Shown: positions 54,716 through 63,501, numbered from the stretch's first letter. The stretch: 64,000 bases of DNA from Methylorubrum extorquens (GCF_024169925.1 NZ_JALJXF010000001.1:4816501-4880500); one strand, 5' to 3'. The notes: generated by a model not told the origin, from the sequence alone. Numbers and translations are program-made.

Positions 54716-55765
54716 ATGACGCGTCCGGTCGGCTACTACGTCCACCATCAGGGCGCCGGGCATCTCCAGCGGGCGATCGCGCTCGCACGCGCGCTCGACG
54801 CGTTCGGGCGGCCCTGCACGCTGATGGGCAGCTTTGCCGGCCTCGACGTCTCGGGCGCGCCGGGCCCCATCCTCGACCTGCCCGACGACCGCCTCGACCG
54901 GAGTTTCGACGGGCAGGACGGCGCGGGGCAGCGACCCGAATGCTTCCACTACGTGCCGCTGAACCATCCCGGCATCCGCGCGCGGATGGGACGGATCGCC
55001 GCCTGGGCGGCGGAGAACGACCCGGCGCTGATCGTTGTTGATGTCTCGGCCGAGGTGGCTCTACTGGCCCGTCTCCTTTCGGTGCCGAGCCTCGTCGTGC
55101 GCCTGTCCGGCACCCGCACGGACCGGCCGCATCTGGAAGCGTTCCGCGCTGCCTCGCGCCTGCTCGCGCCCTTCCCCGAAGCGCTCGATGGCGGCGACGT
55201 GCCGGCCTGGGTGCGCGAGAAGACGCTCTACGGCGGCTTCCTCGGGGGAATGCCCGCGATGCCGGTGCCCGAGGAGGATGGGCGCATCGTCGTGGTGTTC
55301 GGGCGCGGCGGCGAGGGTGGGCGGATGGATGTACTCGCTCAGGCCGCCGACGCCGTGCCGGATAGAGCTTGGCACGTGCTCGGCCCGGTGACCGGCACGG
55401 GCGCGGTTCCGAAAAACCTGCACCTGCACGGCTGGGTCACGGATGTGCACCCGCACCTCGCCTCCGCCGCCCTCGTGGTCGGGGGCGCGGGCGACGGGCT
55501 CGTCACCGCGGTGGCAGGTCTCGGCAAGCGCTTCCTATGCCTGCCCGAGCCCCGCGCCTACGGCGAGCAGGAGGCCAAGGCGGCGGCGCTGGAGCGGCTC
55601 GGCGCGGCCGTCGTCCATCGCGGCTGGCCGGACACCGCCGCCTGGGCCGGCCTCGTCGCTCGCGGCCTCGCCCTCGATCCGGGCATCGTTCGGCGCCTTG
55701 CCGCGCCCGATGCGCTCGCACGCACGGCCACCGCGATCGAGGCCCTATGCCGGAACGCGGGCTGA
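54716..55765 (+). CDS. GT28/MurG-like glycosyltransferase
   Basis: The 349-residue protein begins GYYVHHQGAGHLQRAIALAR, resembling the MurG/GT28 N-terminal GxGHxxR motif. It later has IVVVFGRGGEGGRMD, a nucleotide-binding strand, LHLHGWVTDVHPHLASAALV and VGGAGDGLVTAVAGLGKRFL. That is the donor-site loop of GT-B enzymes such as MurG. It follows the GT2 gene by 53 bp in the same direction. It probably adds a sugar to a lipid or small-molecule acceptor. Confidence 0.8.
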   Translation: MTRPVGYYVHHQGAGHLQRAIALARALDAFGRPCTLMGSFAGLDVSGAPGPILDLPDDRLDRSFDGQDGAGQRPECFHYVPLNHPGIRARMGRIAAWAAENDPALIVVDVSAEVALLARLLSVPSLVVRLSGTRTDRPHLEAFRAASRLLAPFPEALDGGDVPAWVREKTLYGGFLGGMPAMPVPEEDGRIVVVFGRGGEGGRMDVLAQAADAVPDRAWHVLGPVTGTGAVPKNLHLHGWVTDVHPHLASAALVVGGAGDGLVTAVAGLGKRFLCLPEPRAYGEQEAKAAALERLGAAVVHRGWPDTAAWAGLVARGLALDPGIVRRLAAPDALARTATAIEALCRNAG

Positions 55766-55844
55766 CCGGCGTCCCGCATCGGCCCCGACGGCCGGCGCCC
55801 GTTCGAGCCGAGCCGGTCGGCGCTGGGGCGTGACCCTTCAAACC

Positions 55845-55894
55845 TTAGAGCATCGTCCCGAAAGGTGGCCGCCGGCTTTCGGGACGATGCTTTA
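55845..55894. repeat. Palindromic repeat, copy 2 (short, near-perfect hairpin)
   Basis: This 50-bp copy lacks the middle of the long form. AGCATCGTCCCGAAAG (55849-55864) pairs perfectly with its complement (55876-55891) around an 11-base loop GTGGCCGCCGG. It lies between two convergent glycosyltransferase genes and may double as a terminator. Confidence 0.82.
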
Positions 55895-55944
55895 GGATGC
55901 AGCCACGAAGGGGATCGACGGGATCCGCGCCCCCAAAAGACCGC

Positions 55945-56796
55945 TTAGAACGGCCGCTCCGGCGGCACGCGCGCGGCGGCGATCTCCTCCGGGCTCGGGC
56001 CGCGCAGGAGGGTGATGTCGGGCTCGCGGCTCGCGCCGATCAGGCCGAGCCGGGCGAAGGCGTCGAGCCAGCCGTCCATCGGCCAGAGCCCGTGCCGGGC
56101 GCGGAAGCGGCGGGCGTTGCGGACGATGTCGGCGAAATGCTGGAGCGGCGGGTCGCAGGAGAGGTGGTGTTGGTGGAAGGCCGGGGGGGCGCCCGCCAGC
56201 AGCACCGGCACGCCGATCTCAGCCGCGCGGAAGGCGAGATCGGTATCCTCGGCGCCGTAGCCGTCATAGCCCTCGTCGAACCCGCCGAGGCGGTCGTAGG
56301 TCGAGGCGCGCACGGCGAAGGCGAGCGACCAGAACAGGCCGGGATTCTTCGTCTCCGCCACGCCGCTGGCCGGGAAGGTCCGGGCCGGGTGGAGGAGGCC
56401 GGCCTGCAGGAGGTCGGCTTCCCGCCAACCGTCCTGCACCGCACCCGCGGGCAGGTAGCGGATCGGCCCGCAGACGAGGCCGTCATGGGCGCGTGCGGCC
56501 GCAGCTAGCGCCGGAACGAGGCCGGCGGAGGGGATGCAATCGACATCCAGGAAGACGAGGATGTCGCCGGAGGCCGCCGCCCGGCCTGCATTGCGCGCGG
56601 CGGCGAGCGGCAGGCCGGCACTCGGGAAATTAACTTGCCGCAGCGGGAACGGCGTCGCCGGCAGCGGCTCGGGGGCGGGGGCCATCTGGACGACGACGCA
56701 TTCGGCGGGAGCAGGCCCGCGGGCGAGCCCCTCGATCAGTCGGGCAAGATGGGCGTCGCGCCCCTTGTTGAGCGTGACGACGCTGATGGTGCTCAC
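55945..56796 (-). CDS. Glycosyltransferase family 2, second copy
   Basis: The 283-residue protein starts STISVVTLNKGRDAHLARLI. It has the DVDCIPSAGLVPAL donor and metal-binding region (DVD motif), NPGLFWSLAFAVRASTYDRL and GYGAEDTDLAFRAAEIGV with the ED catalytic pair. It is oriented opposite to the first three glycosyltransferases and ends 180 bp from the third. I take the GTG at 56796, with GGAA upstream; a TTG at 56817 is an alternative. The product is unknown. Confidence 0.85.
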   Translation of the reverse strand: MSTISVVTLNKGRDAHLARLIEGLARGPAPAECVVVQMAPAPEPLPATPFPLRQVNFPSAGLPLAAARNAGRAAASGDILVFLDVDCIPSAGLVPALAAAARAHDGLVCGPIRYLPAGAVQDGWREADLLQAGLLHPARTFPASGVAETKNPGLFWSLAFAVRASTYDRLGGFDEGYDGYGAEDTDLAFRAAEIGVPVLLAGAPPAFHQHHLSCDPPLQHFADIVRNARRFRARHGLWPMDGWLDAFARLGLIGASREPDITLLRGPSPEEIAAARVPPERPF

Positions 56797-56872
56797 GGGG
56801 ATTCCGGTCCGGGCCAAGCTTTACGGGCGTACCCGTCCTGCCAGCCTCAACCTGAAACCCGGATGAAGAGGA

Positions 56873-57610
56873 TCAGCGCAGCGCGATGTACCACTCGTGC
56901 GGGCCGCAGAGCCGGTCGATCATCGCCGGCTGCAACTGGAAGCCGGACGGATCGTCCGCGATCAGCCCGGAGACCTGCGAGGCGTGCGCCTCCACCGCCC
57001 GCCGCTTGGCCGCGCGCTCGTCCTCCACTGCGAGGCGGTAGCCGTCGGGCGCCGGCCCGACCTCGCGCTCCGGCGGCAGAGTCCAACCCCAGACCGGGTA
57101 GGCATAGGCCGTGATACCGGGAAGACGGGCCTGGGCGAGGCCGACGATGGCGGCCGAGGCGGTATGGTCGCAATGGGGATCGTGCCGCCACGTCACGAAC
57201 AGGGCGCTCGCCCCGGCGTCTCGGGCGATGTCGGCGATCCGGTCCGCCGCCGCCTCGGCGCCCGCGCCCTCGCTCGGCACGCCGCCATCGGGCAGGCGCA
57301 GGAAGCGGACATGCTCGGCCGCCAGCCCGAGTTCGGCCATCGCCGCCACGGTCTCGGTCTCGCGAAGATCCCGCAGGCGGTCGTGCGGATAGGCCTTGGA
57401 GTTCGGGTGCGAGCCGCAGCCGTTGCTGACGATGACGACGCGGACAGGGCGGCCCTCTCGCACGGCCTGCGCGATCAGCCCGCCGCAGCCGAGGCTCTCG
57501 TCATCGGGGTGGGGCGCGACCACGACGAGGCCGCCCCCATCCGGCACCAGGGTGGCAAGCGGGGCGACGGGCAGGGCCTTCACGGCCTCGAGGAAGGCGT
57601 CGGCACGCAT
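56873..57610 (-). CDS. PIG-L family deacetylase
   Basis: The 245-residue protein shows the LmbE/PIG-L zinc motif VVVAPHPDDESLGCGG (His34, Asp37) and the distal HDPHCDHTASAAIV. RVVIVSNGCGSHPNS and PDGGVPSEG are also family segments. These enzymes remove N-acetyl groups from aminosugar conjugates such as GlcNAc-PI, GlcNAc-inositol or bacillithiol precursors. It is divergent from neighbours in the glycosyltransferase cluster, 76 bp upstream of the second GT2. That suggests a deacetylated aminosugar in the pathway; the substrate is unknown. Confidence 0.88.
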   Translation of the reverse strand: MRADAFLEAVKALPVAPLATLVPDGGGLVVVAPHPDDESLGCGGLIAQAVREGRPVRVVIVSNGCGSHPNSKAYPHDRLRDLRETETVAAMAELGLAAEHVRFLRLPDGGVPSEGAGAEAAADRIADIARDAGASALFVTWRHDPHCDHTASAAIVGLAQARLPGITAYAYPVWGWTLPPEREVGPAPDGYRLAVEDERAAKRRAVEAHASQVSGLIADDPSGFQLQPAMIDRLCGPHEWYIALR

Positions 57611-57620
57611 GGGAAGCCTC

Positions 57621-57726
57621 CTAGAACATCGTCCCGAAAGGTGGTCATCGCTTTCGGAAAAAGACGAGGATGAAAACAAGACACTGAAGCATCGTCCTGG
57701 ATCCGATATACGGGACCATGCTTCAG
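57621..57726. repeat. Palindromic repeat, copy 3 (long form, diverged)
   Basis: The copy resembles copy 1: CTAGAACATCGTCCCGAAAG, then CTTTCGGAAAAAGACGAGGA, then GAAGCATCGTCCTGGATCCG and ATGCTTCAG. The terminal hairpin has several mismatches, and its end overlaps the queC stop codon at 57723-57725. It lies between the deacetylase gene and queC. Confidence 0.78.
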
Positions 57727-58457
57727 TCCGCTCGCGCGGAGAGGTAGCGCGCAAATCCTTTGGTGCGCAGATCGCAGGCCGGGCAGGTGCCGCAGCCGTA
57801 GCCCCATTCGTGGCGCGCCCCGCGCTCGCCGAGATAGCAGGTATGGCTCTCCTCGACGACGAGCTCCACGAGCGCCCGCCCGCCCAGAGCCTCAGCCAGC
57901 GCCCAGGTCTGCGCCTTGTCGATCCACATCAGGGGCGTGTGCAGCACGAAGCGGCGCTCCATGCCGAGGTTGAGCGCGACCTGCAGCGCCTTGATCGTGT
58001 CGTCGCGGCAATCGGGATAGCCCGAGTAATCGGTCTCGCACATGCCGCCGACGATGTGGCGCAGGCCCCGGCGGTAGGCGAGCGCGGCGGCGAAGGTGAG
58101 GAAGGCGAGGTTGCGGCCGGGCACGAAGGTGTTGGGCAGACCGTCTTTTGCCAGCGCGATCGCGCTGTCGCGGGTCAGCGCCGTGTCGGAGATCTCGCCG
58201 AGTGCGGCCAGCGCCAGCGTGTGATCCGGCCCGAGCCGGCCTCCCCAGGTCGGATCGAGGGCGGTCAGGCCCTGCCGCAGGGCCTCGCGCCGATCGAGTT
58301 CGACCCGGTGACGCTGGCCGTAATCGAAGCCGAGCGTCTCCACATGGGGGAAGCGGTCGAGCGCCCAGGCGAGGCAGGTCGCCGAATCCTGGCCGCCGGA
58401 GAACAGCACCAGCGCACCGGCCTCACCGCCCGCCACGGCGTCCTCCGGCACCGTCAC
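57723..58457 (-). CDS. queC: 7-cyano-7-deazaguanine synthase QueC
   Basis: The 244-residue enzyme starts at a GTG overlapping the queD stop (GTGA). It has the PP-loop SGGQDSAT at 20-27, [37 protein letters not shown] and [13 protein letters not shown]. The zinc-binding cysteines near the C-terminus are in [19 protein letters not shown] followed by PAC. It converts carboxydeazaguanine to preQ0 with ATP and ammonia, in queuosine biosynthesis. Its 3' end lies inside repeat copy 3. Confidence 0.96.
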   Translation of the reverse strand: MTVPEDAVAGGEAGALVLFSGGQDSATCLAWALDRFPHVETLGFDYGQRHRVELDRREALRQGLTALDPTWGGRLGPDHTLALAALGEISDTALTRDSAIALAKDGLPNTFVPGRNLAFLTFAAALAYRRGLRHIVGGMCETDYSGYPDCRDDTIKALQVALNLGMERRFVLHTPLMWIDKAQTWALAEALGGRALVELVVEESHTCYLGERGARHEWGYGCGTCPACDLRTKGFARYLSARAD

Positions 58458-58810
58458 TCGCCCTCGTACTCGGCCCAGGAATAAGGCGTCTCGAAGATCC
58501 GCACGCTGGAAAGCCCCGGAATCGCCGGCTTGGCCCGCTGCCAGATCCAGGCCGCGATATGCTCGGCGGTGGGGTTCTCCAGCCCCTCGATCTCGTTGAG
58601 GCAATGGTGGTCGAGCCGCTCCAGGAGCGGGGCGAAGGCGCTCTCGATATCGTAGAAATCGACCACCCAACCGCTCGTCGGATCGACCGCGCCCGCCACC
58701 GTCAGCTCCACGCGGTAGGAATGCCCGTGCATGCGGTGGCAGCGGTGGGTCTCGGGCACGTTCGGCAGGCGGTGGGCCGCCTCGAAGGTGAAGGCCTGGG
58801 TGATCTTCAT
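58454..58810 (-). CDS. queD: 6-carboxy-5,6,7,8-tetrahydropterin synthase QueD
   Basis: The 118-residue enzyme begins [15 protein letters not shown] with the first zinc histidine. [16 protein letters not shown] follows with the remaining two zinc histidines and the catalytic cysteine, then [20 protein letters not shown] and [11 protein letters not shown]. It converts dihydroneopterin triphosphate to carboxytetrahydropterin in the queuosine pathway. It overlaps queC by 4 bases. The start is the ATG at 58810; an upstream extension is unconserved. Confidence 0.96.
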   Translation of the reverse strand: MKITQAFTFEAAHRLPNVPETHRCHRMHGHSYRVELTVAGAVDPTSGWVVDFYDIESAFAPLLERLDHHCLNEIEGLENPTAEHIAAWIWQRAKPAIPGLSSVRIFETPYSWAEYEGE

Positions 58811-59086
58811 CGCGGGATCTTCACGAGGTCCGGAACGGTCCCGCCGCGGAGGGCGCAGCGGGTTGACGGTGGCCGGCGGGCACACCGAGATCGTGGATAT
58901 GTCACCACATCGGCCGAAATGCACCCTCTATCCGGAGGCCGCGGCCTGTCCCGGGTCATCGCAGAGCGAGCGCCGCAAGATCCAGAAGGCTATGCAGCGG
59001 GAAACCGTCCGATGCTCTTCCCACCGGAACGAAGCCAGGCCGATCACGGCCGGAGAGCCGAAACGGGACCAGACGGACGGCCCGAC

Positions 59087-59515
59087 TCAGCCTTTACGGA
59101 TCGGCCGCAGCGGGCCGTTGAAGGGGCCCGGCTTCATGCCGTGTTCGCGGGCGCGCTCCGCGATCAGGGCTTGTCCGCCGAGCAGGGAGGCGATCGGCGC
59201 GGATTGCATCTCGACGCTGTTGAGGGCGTGCCCGATCTGCCGCCCCTCCCACCACAGCTCGGCGAAGAGAACGGCGAGGAGCCCGAGCAGCCCCCAGGTC
59301 ATGAGATCCCAGCCGAGGATGTAGACGCCGTAGGGCGGCGACAGCGCGGTCCCAAGATACGACAGGCCGATCGCCGCCGCGAAGCCGAGAACGAGGATCA
59401 GGGGCAGGCGGATCATCAGGCGCCGGTAGTGGCGCAGGGCGCGGTTGAGTTCCTCGACGGAGGAGTGATCGAGCCTGAGCGCCAGGGAGTCGGGCGTCGT
59501 GGAATCAGGCAGCAT
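59087..59515 (-). CDS. Small membrane protein of unknown function
   Basis: The 142-residue product has two strongly hydrophobic helices, IRLPLILVLGFAAAIGLSYL and GWDLMTWGLLGLLAVLFAEL. Between the N-terminus and the first helix is a basic amphipathic region (RALRHYRRLM). No family is recognised. GAAGGA lies upstream of the chosen ATG at 59515. It sits between queD and queE, separated by 276 and 156 bp, so it may simply share the locus rather than serve queuosine synthesis. Confidence 0.6.
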   Translation of the reverse strand: MLPDSTTPDSLALRLDHSSVEELNRALRHYRRLMIRLPLILVLGFAAAIGLSYLGTALSPPYGVYILGWDLMTWGLLGLLAVLFAELWWEGRQIGHALNSVEMQSAPIASLLGGQALIAERAREHGMKPGPFNGPLRPIRKG

Positions 59516-59671
59516 CGAGCGTCCTTCTGCCGTATGGGAGCCGGCCGGAGCCGGCCGCGCTTGCGTGCGAAGGTGGTCGAGGCGGATGGGAGATGCAACC
59601 GCCGGCCGCATCGGTTCGGTCGGCCCACGCATCTCCTCCGACGACCGGAAGCCGCCTTCGGGACGGTGCCG

Positions 59672-60310
59672 TCACGGAATTCCGATGATCTTATGCGTCT
59701 GAAGGGAGAGCCGCCAGCGGGCGTTCGCCCGGCAATAGGCCACCGCCGCCGCGGTGTGGGCGGCGGCCTCCGGCCCATCCATCGGCTGCAGGAAGTGATG
59801 CCGAAAGGGCAGATCCGAAAAGCACTCCGGCGCGGCCTCGGCCTCTGCCTGCGGGAAGACGAGCTTCAACTCGTCGCCCGAGGTCTGGACCAGCGGGTTG
59901 CCGGCCTTGGGGCTCACGCAGATCCAGTCGATGCCGGCCGGCGCGGGAAGCGTCCCGTTGGTCTCCACCGCGACCTCGAAGCCGCGGGCATGGACGGCGG
60001 CGATTAAGGCCTCGTCGAGTTGCAGCAGCGGCTCGCCGCCGGTGAACACGACGTAGCGGTTGGCTCCGCCCCCGGCCCAGGTCGCGGCGATGGCGTCGGC
60101 CAGGATCTCGGCCGAGGCGAAGCGCCCGCCACCCTCTCCGTCCATCCCGACGAAATCGGTGTCGCAGAAGCGGCAGGCGGCGCCTGCCCGGTCCTCCTCG
60201 CGGCCGGACCAGAGATTGCAGCCGGAAAACCGGCAGAACACCGCCGCGCGCCCGGCCTGGGCGCCCTCACCCTGAAGTGTGTGGAAGAGTTCCTTGACCG
60301 CGTAGGACAT
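59672..60310 (-). CDS. queE: 7-carboxy-7-deazaguanine synthase QueE
   Basis: The 212-residue radical SAM enzyme begins AVKELFHTLQGEGAQAGRAA. Its cluster cysteines are Cys31, Cys46 and Cys49, giving the spacing C-x14-C-x2-C that is special to QueE. VVFTGGEPLLQLD and VAVETNGTLPAP follow, and the C-terminus is DLPFRHHFLQPMDGP and QTHKIIGIP. It makes carboxydeazaguanine from carboxytetrahydropterin. With queD and queC it gives three of the four preQ0 steps; GTP cyclohydrolase and queF are elsewhere. Confidence 0.95.
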   Translation of the reverse strand: MSYAVKELFHTLQGEGAQAGRAAVFCRFSGCNLWSGREEDRAGAACRFCDTDFVGMDGEGGGRFASAEILADAIAATWAGGGANRYVVFTGGEPLLQLDEALIAAVHARGFEVAVETNGTLPAPAGIDWICVSPKAGNPLVQTSGDELKLVFPQAEAEAAPECFSDLPFRHHFLQPMDGPEAAAHTAAAVAYCRANARWRLSLQTHKIIGIP

Positions 60311-60580
60311 CGTCGCGCTTTTCTGCCAGGACTTGCCCTTACCCCTGTGAGGTGCGGAAGACCAAGCGGTGCAGGATTTCGCGGAACGCAACCCTGATCG
60401 GAAGCGTATCCGTGGGCAAACGCCCCGCTCTGCCATGCTCTCGCCACGGAGGGCACGTTGATGAACGGGTCTCCTCGATCCGACCCTGTCCGGGTGCGTC
60501 CCTCGCGAACGCCCGGAGCCGGCAACGGAATTCCTGCTCCCCGGCGTCCCGCGCCCTCCCACCCTTTCGAGATTGGCCCG

Positions 60581-62080
60581 ATGGTGAACCGTGTTTGGGG
60601 ACGGCTGATCGGCTCGCTCGCCGCCCTCGGCCTGATGGCGGGGGCGGCCTCGGCGGTGACGGCACCGATCCTCGTCGTCGATGCCGAGTCCGGCAAGGTG
60701 ATCTACAGCCAGGGCGCGACCGACCCCTGGTATCCGGCCTCGATCACCAAGCTGATGACCACCTACGTCGCCCTCGACATGGTGCGCCAAGGCAAGGTCT
60801 CGCTCGACACGCTGCTGACGGTCTCGCCGGCGGCGGCCGCCGAGCCGCCCTCGAAGATGGGCTTCAAGCCGGGCACGCAGATCACCCTCGACAACGCCCT
60901 CAAGATCATCATGGTCAAGTCGGCCAACGACGTGTCCTGGGTCATCGGCGAGGGGCTCGGCGGCTCCGTCGAGGGGTTCGCCGACATGATGAACGAGACC
61001 GCGCACCGGATCGGCATGCGCGAGAGCCGCTGGTACAACCCCAACGGCCTGCCCGAGCCGCGGCAATGGACCAGCGCCCGCGACATGGCGATCCTGGCCC
61101 GCGCGCTGATGCGCGACTTCCCCAACCAGCAGGCCCTGTTCTCGATCTCGGCGATCCAGTTCGGCAAGTCGGTCATGGCCAACCATAACGGCCTGCTCGG
61201 GCGCTACCCCGGGGCCGACGGCATGAAGACCGGCTTCATCTGCTCGGGCGGCTTCAACGTGGTGGCGACCGCGACCCGCGGGGGCCGGCGCATCATCACC
61301 GTGGTGATGGGCCAGCCGAGCGCGCGCGAGCGCGACATCAAGGCCGCCGACCTGTTCGATTACGGCTTCGGCCAGTCGGCGGGCTGGACCGCGCCGACCC
61401 TCGAATCGCTGCCGCCCTCCAACGTCGCCACCCCGCCGGACATGCGGCCCTACATCTGCGACAAGCGCAAGCCGATGCCGGTGGACGAAGGCCCCGGCGC
61501 CCTGACCGCGAGCGGTCCCGGCGCCAACAGCGCCGCCACGCAGCTCCTCGGCTCGGCGACCCCGGACGCCACCAACCTCGCCTTCGCCGCGCTCAGCAGC
61601 GCCAACGTCCGCGGGCGCACCCTGCCGCCGCGGGCGCCGCTTCAGCCGATCCCGGTCTGGATCGGCAGCAGCCCCACGGAAGGCGCGATGGCTTTGGCCC
61701 GCGAGGAACAGGAGGCGCAGGCTTCCAAGCAGGCGGCTCGCCAAGCCGCGCAGGAGGCCGCCCAGCGCAAGCGTGCGGAAGCCAAGGCCACCAAGGACGC
61801 GGCCCGAGAGGCCGCCAAGCAGGCCGCCTCGGAGAAGGCCGCCAAGGCCCGCGCCGCCGCCGTGACCGCGCCCAAGCCGGCCACGAAGATCGCCGGCCCC
61901 AAGAACGTACCGGCCACGACCAGTGCCTATACGGCGGTGGAGCCCGCTTCGAAGGCAGCCGCGAAGCCGGCGCACAAGCCGGCCGCCAAGAAGCCCGAGG
62001 CGGCCAAGCCTGAAGCAGCCAAGCCCGCCGCCAAGAAGGCGGACAAGAAGCCCGCCAAGGCGAAGAACGACGAGTCGTAA
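60581..62080 (+). CDS. D-alanyl-D-alanine carboxypeptidase (PBP5/6-like, S11 family) with Ala/Lys-rich tail
   Basis: The 499-residue protein has a signal sequence (GRLIGSLAALGLMAGAASAV) and the three S11 motifs. The first is SITK with the nucleophile Ser54 and Lys57, the second is SAN at 114-116 and the third is KTG at 216-218. It trims the terminal D-Ala from peptidoglycan stems. After about residue 370 it has a long Ala/Lys/Glu-rich region (QAARQAAQEAAQRKRAEAKA) ending with repeated AAKP. It lacks the usual C-terminal amphipathic membrane anchor, so the tail may bind anionic polymers. The start is the ATG at 60581, which leads straight into the signal peptide. Confidence 0.92.
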   Translation: MVNRVWGRLIGSLAALGLMAGAASAVTAPILVVDAESGKVIYSQGATDPWYPASITKLMTTYVALDMVRQGKVSLDTLLTVSPAAAAEPPSKMGFKPGTQITLDNALKIIMVKSANDVSWVIGEGLGGSVEGFADMMNETAHRIGMRESRWYNPNGLPEPRQWTSARDMAILARALMRDFPNQQALFSISAIQFGKSVMANHNGLLGRYPGADGMKTGFICSGGFNVVATATRGGRRIITVVMGQPSARERDIKAADLFDYGFGQSAGWTAPTLESLPPSNVATPPDMRPYICDKRKPMPVDEGPGALTASGPGANSAATQLLGSATPDATNLAFAALSSANVRGRTLPPRAPLQPIPVWIGSSPTEGAMALAREEQEAQASKQAARQAAQEAAQRKRAEAKATKDAAREAAKQAASEKAAKARAAAVTAPKPATKIAGPKNVPATTSAYTAVEPASKAAAKPAHKPAAKKPEAAKPEAAKPAAKKADKKPAKAKNDES

Positions 62081-62144
62081 GGGGTTTTCGAAAGCCCCCG
62101 GCATCGTCATATCGTCACCGAGACGCGCTGCGGTGACGGCTGAT

Positions 62145-62170
62145 CCCCTCGCCCCTGCCGGGGAGAGGGG
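62145..62170. repeat. G/C-rich palindrome, second copy
   Basis: CCCCTC-G-CCCC pairs with GGGG-A-GAGGGG around a TGCC loop with one mismatch. It resembles the palindrome at 11676-11704. It lies 64 bp after the carboxypeptidase stop and may act as its terminator. Confidence 0.5.
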
Positions 62171-62209
62171 GAGATCCCGAGCGGCTCGGACTTCGAAAGC
62201 CGCTTCACG

Positions 62210-63310
62210 ATGCTCCAGACCGAACAACCCGGCCGCCCCGCGCCGATCCCGCTCACCGTGCTCACGGGTTTCCTCGGCGCGGGCAAGACCACGCTGCTGA
62301 ACCGTCTCCTCGGTGATCCGGCGCTCGCCGACACGGTGGTGATCGTCAACGAGTTCGGCGAGATCGGGCTCGATCACCTGCTGATCGAGACCGTTGACGA
62401 AGGGATGATTCTGCTCGGCGCCGGCTGCCTGTGCTGCACCGTGCGCGGCGACCTGATCTCGACGCTCGAAGACCTCCTGCGCCGCCGCGACAACGGCCGC
62501 ATCAACCCGTTCCGCCGGGTGGTGATCGAGACCACTGGCCTCGCCGACCCGGCGCCGATCCTCCACGCGCTGATCTACCACCCCTATCTCGCGATCCGCT
62601 TCCAATTGCAGGGCGTGGTGACCGTGATCGATGCGGTCAACGGCGCCGGCACCCTCGACGCGCACGGCGAGGCGCTGCGGCAGGCGGCGGTCGCCGACCA
62701 TCTCGTGGTGACCAAGGCGGACCTACCCGGCGCCGCGGCGGAGGCACTGACCCGCCGGCTCGCTTCCCTCAATCCGGGCGCCCGGATCCACGGGCCCGAC
62801 GTGCCGGCCGAGCGCCTGCTCGGCGGCCTGTTCGGCCTCGAAGGCAAGGGGGACGACGTGCGCGCGTGGCTCGGCGCGGAAGACCGCGCGCACGGCCATC
62901 ACCACGATCATGGCCATCACCATCACGACGTGAACCGGCACGACGCGGCGATCCGCGCCTTTCACCTCACCAGCGACGAGCCGGTGCCGCGCCCGGCCTT
63001 CGAGATGTTCCTGGATCTCATGCGTTCGGCGCACGGGCCGAAGCTCCTGCGCCTCAAGGGCCTCGTGGCGCTCGCCGACGATCCCGGGCGGCCGGTCGTG
63101 GTGCACGGGGTGCAGCACGTCGTCCACGCGCCGGTGACGCTGCCGGCCTGGCCCGATGCGGATCGCCGCTCGCGGCTCGTGCTGATCGTGCGCGACCTCG
63201 ACCCGGCCTTCGTCCGCCGGATCTGGGACGCCTTCCTCGGCAAGCCCGCCCTGGACACGCCGGACCGGGCCGCGCTCACCGACAATCCGCTGGCGATCCC
63301 GGGGGGATAG
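62210..63310 (+). CDS. CobW/YjiA-family GTPase with histidine-rich loop (metal chaperone)
   Basis: The 366-residue protein has the P-loop GFLGAGKTTLLN at 20-31, the GCLCC motif at 72-76 and ETTGLADPAPIL. VVTKADLPG follows, and around residues 223-245 is a run of histidines (HGHHHDHGHHHHDVNRHD). The C-terminal CobW_C domain covers RAFHLTSDEPVPRP and LLRLKGLVALADD. COG0523 proteins transfer zinc or cobalt to client enzymes. Zinc is likely here because of the His-rich loop. A client cannot be named; QueD next door needs zinc, which is only suggestive. Confidence 0.9.
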   Translation: MLQTEQPGRPAPIPLTVLTGFLGAGKTTLLNRLLGDPALADTVVIVNEFGEIGLDHLLIETVDEGMILLGAGCLCCTVRGDLISTLEDLLRRRDNGRINPFRRVVIETTGLADPAPILHALIYHPYLAIRFQLQGVVTVIDAVNGAGTLDAHGEALRQAAVADHLVVTKADLPGAAAEALTRRLASLNPGARIHGPDVPAERLLGGLFGLEGKGDDVRAWLGAEDRAHGHHHDHGHHHHDVNRHDAAIRAFHLTSDEPVPRPAFEMFLDLMRSAHGPKLLRLKGLVALADDPGRPVVVHGVQHVVHAPVTLPAWPDADRRSRLVLIVRDLDPAFVRRIWDAFLGKPALDTPDRAALTDNPLAIPGG

Positions 63311-63501
63311 GCGGCGACGTCCCTCGTCCCGGCGAAGTGTCCGCCGTTCACGCGGACGGCTCGTCGGGACGCGACAGCTTTTTCCGGCTCATCTTGCCGT
63401 CCGGATTGCTTAGGCCGAAGCCGCGCCACGTCGCGTGAGGCCGCGCGGCACCCTCATGGCTCGCTCGGAGACGGTTTCGGCGCCGTTTTGTCGCGGAGCG
63501 A

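Noticed and set aside
60311..60580. A preQ1 riboswitch upstream of queE
   Set aside because: I looked for the small hairpin plus A-rich tail of preQ1 riboswitches and saw none; the region is GC-rich without a convincing pseudoknot.
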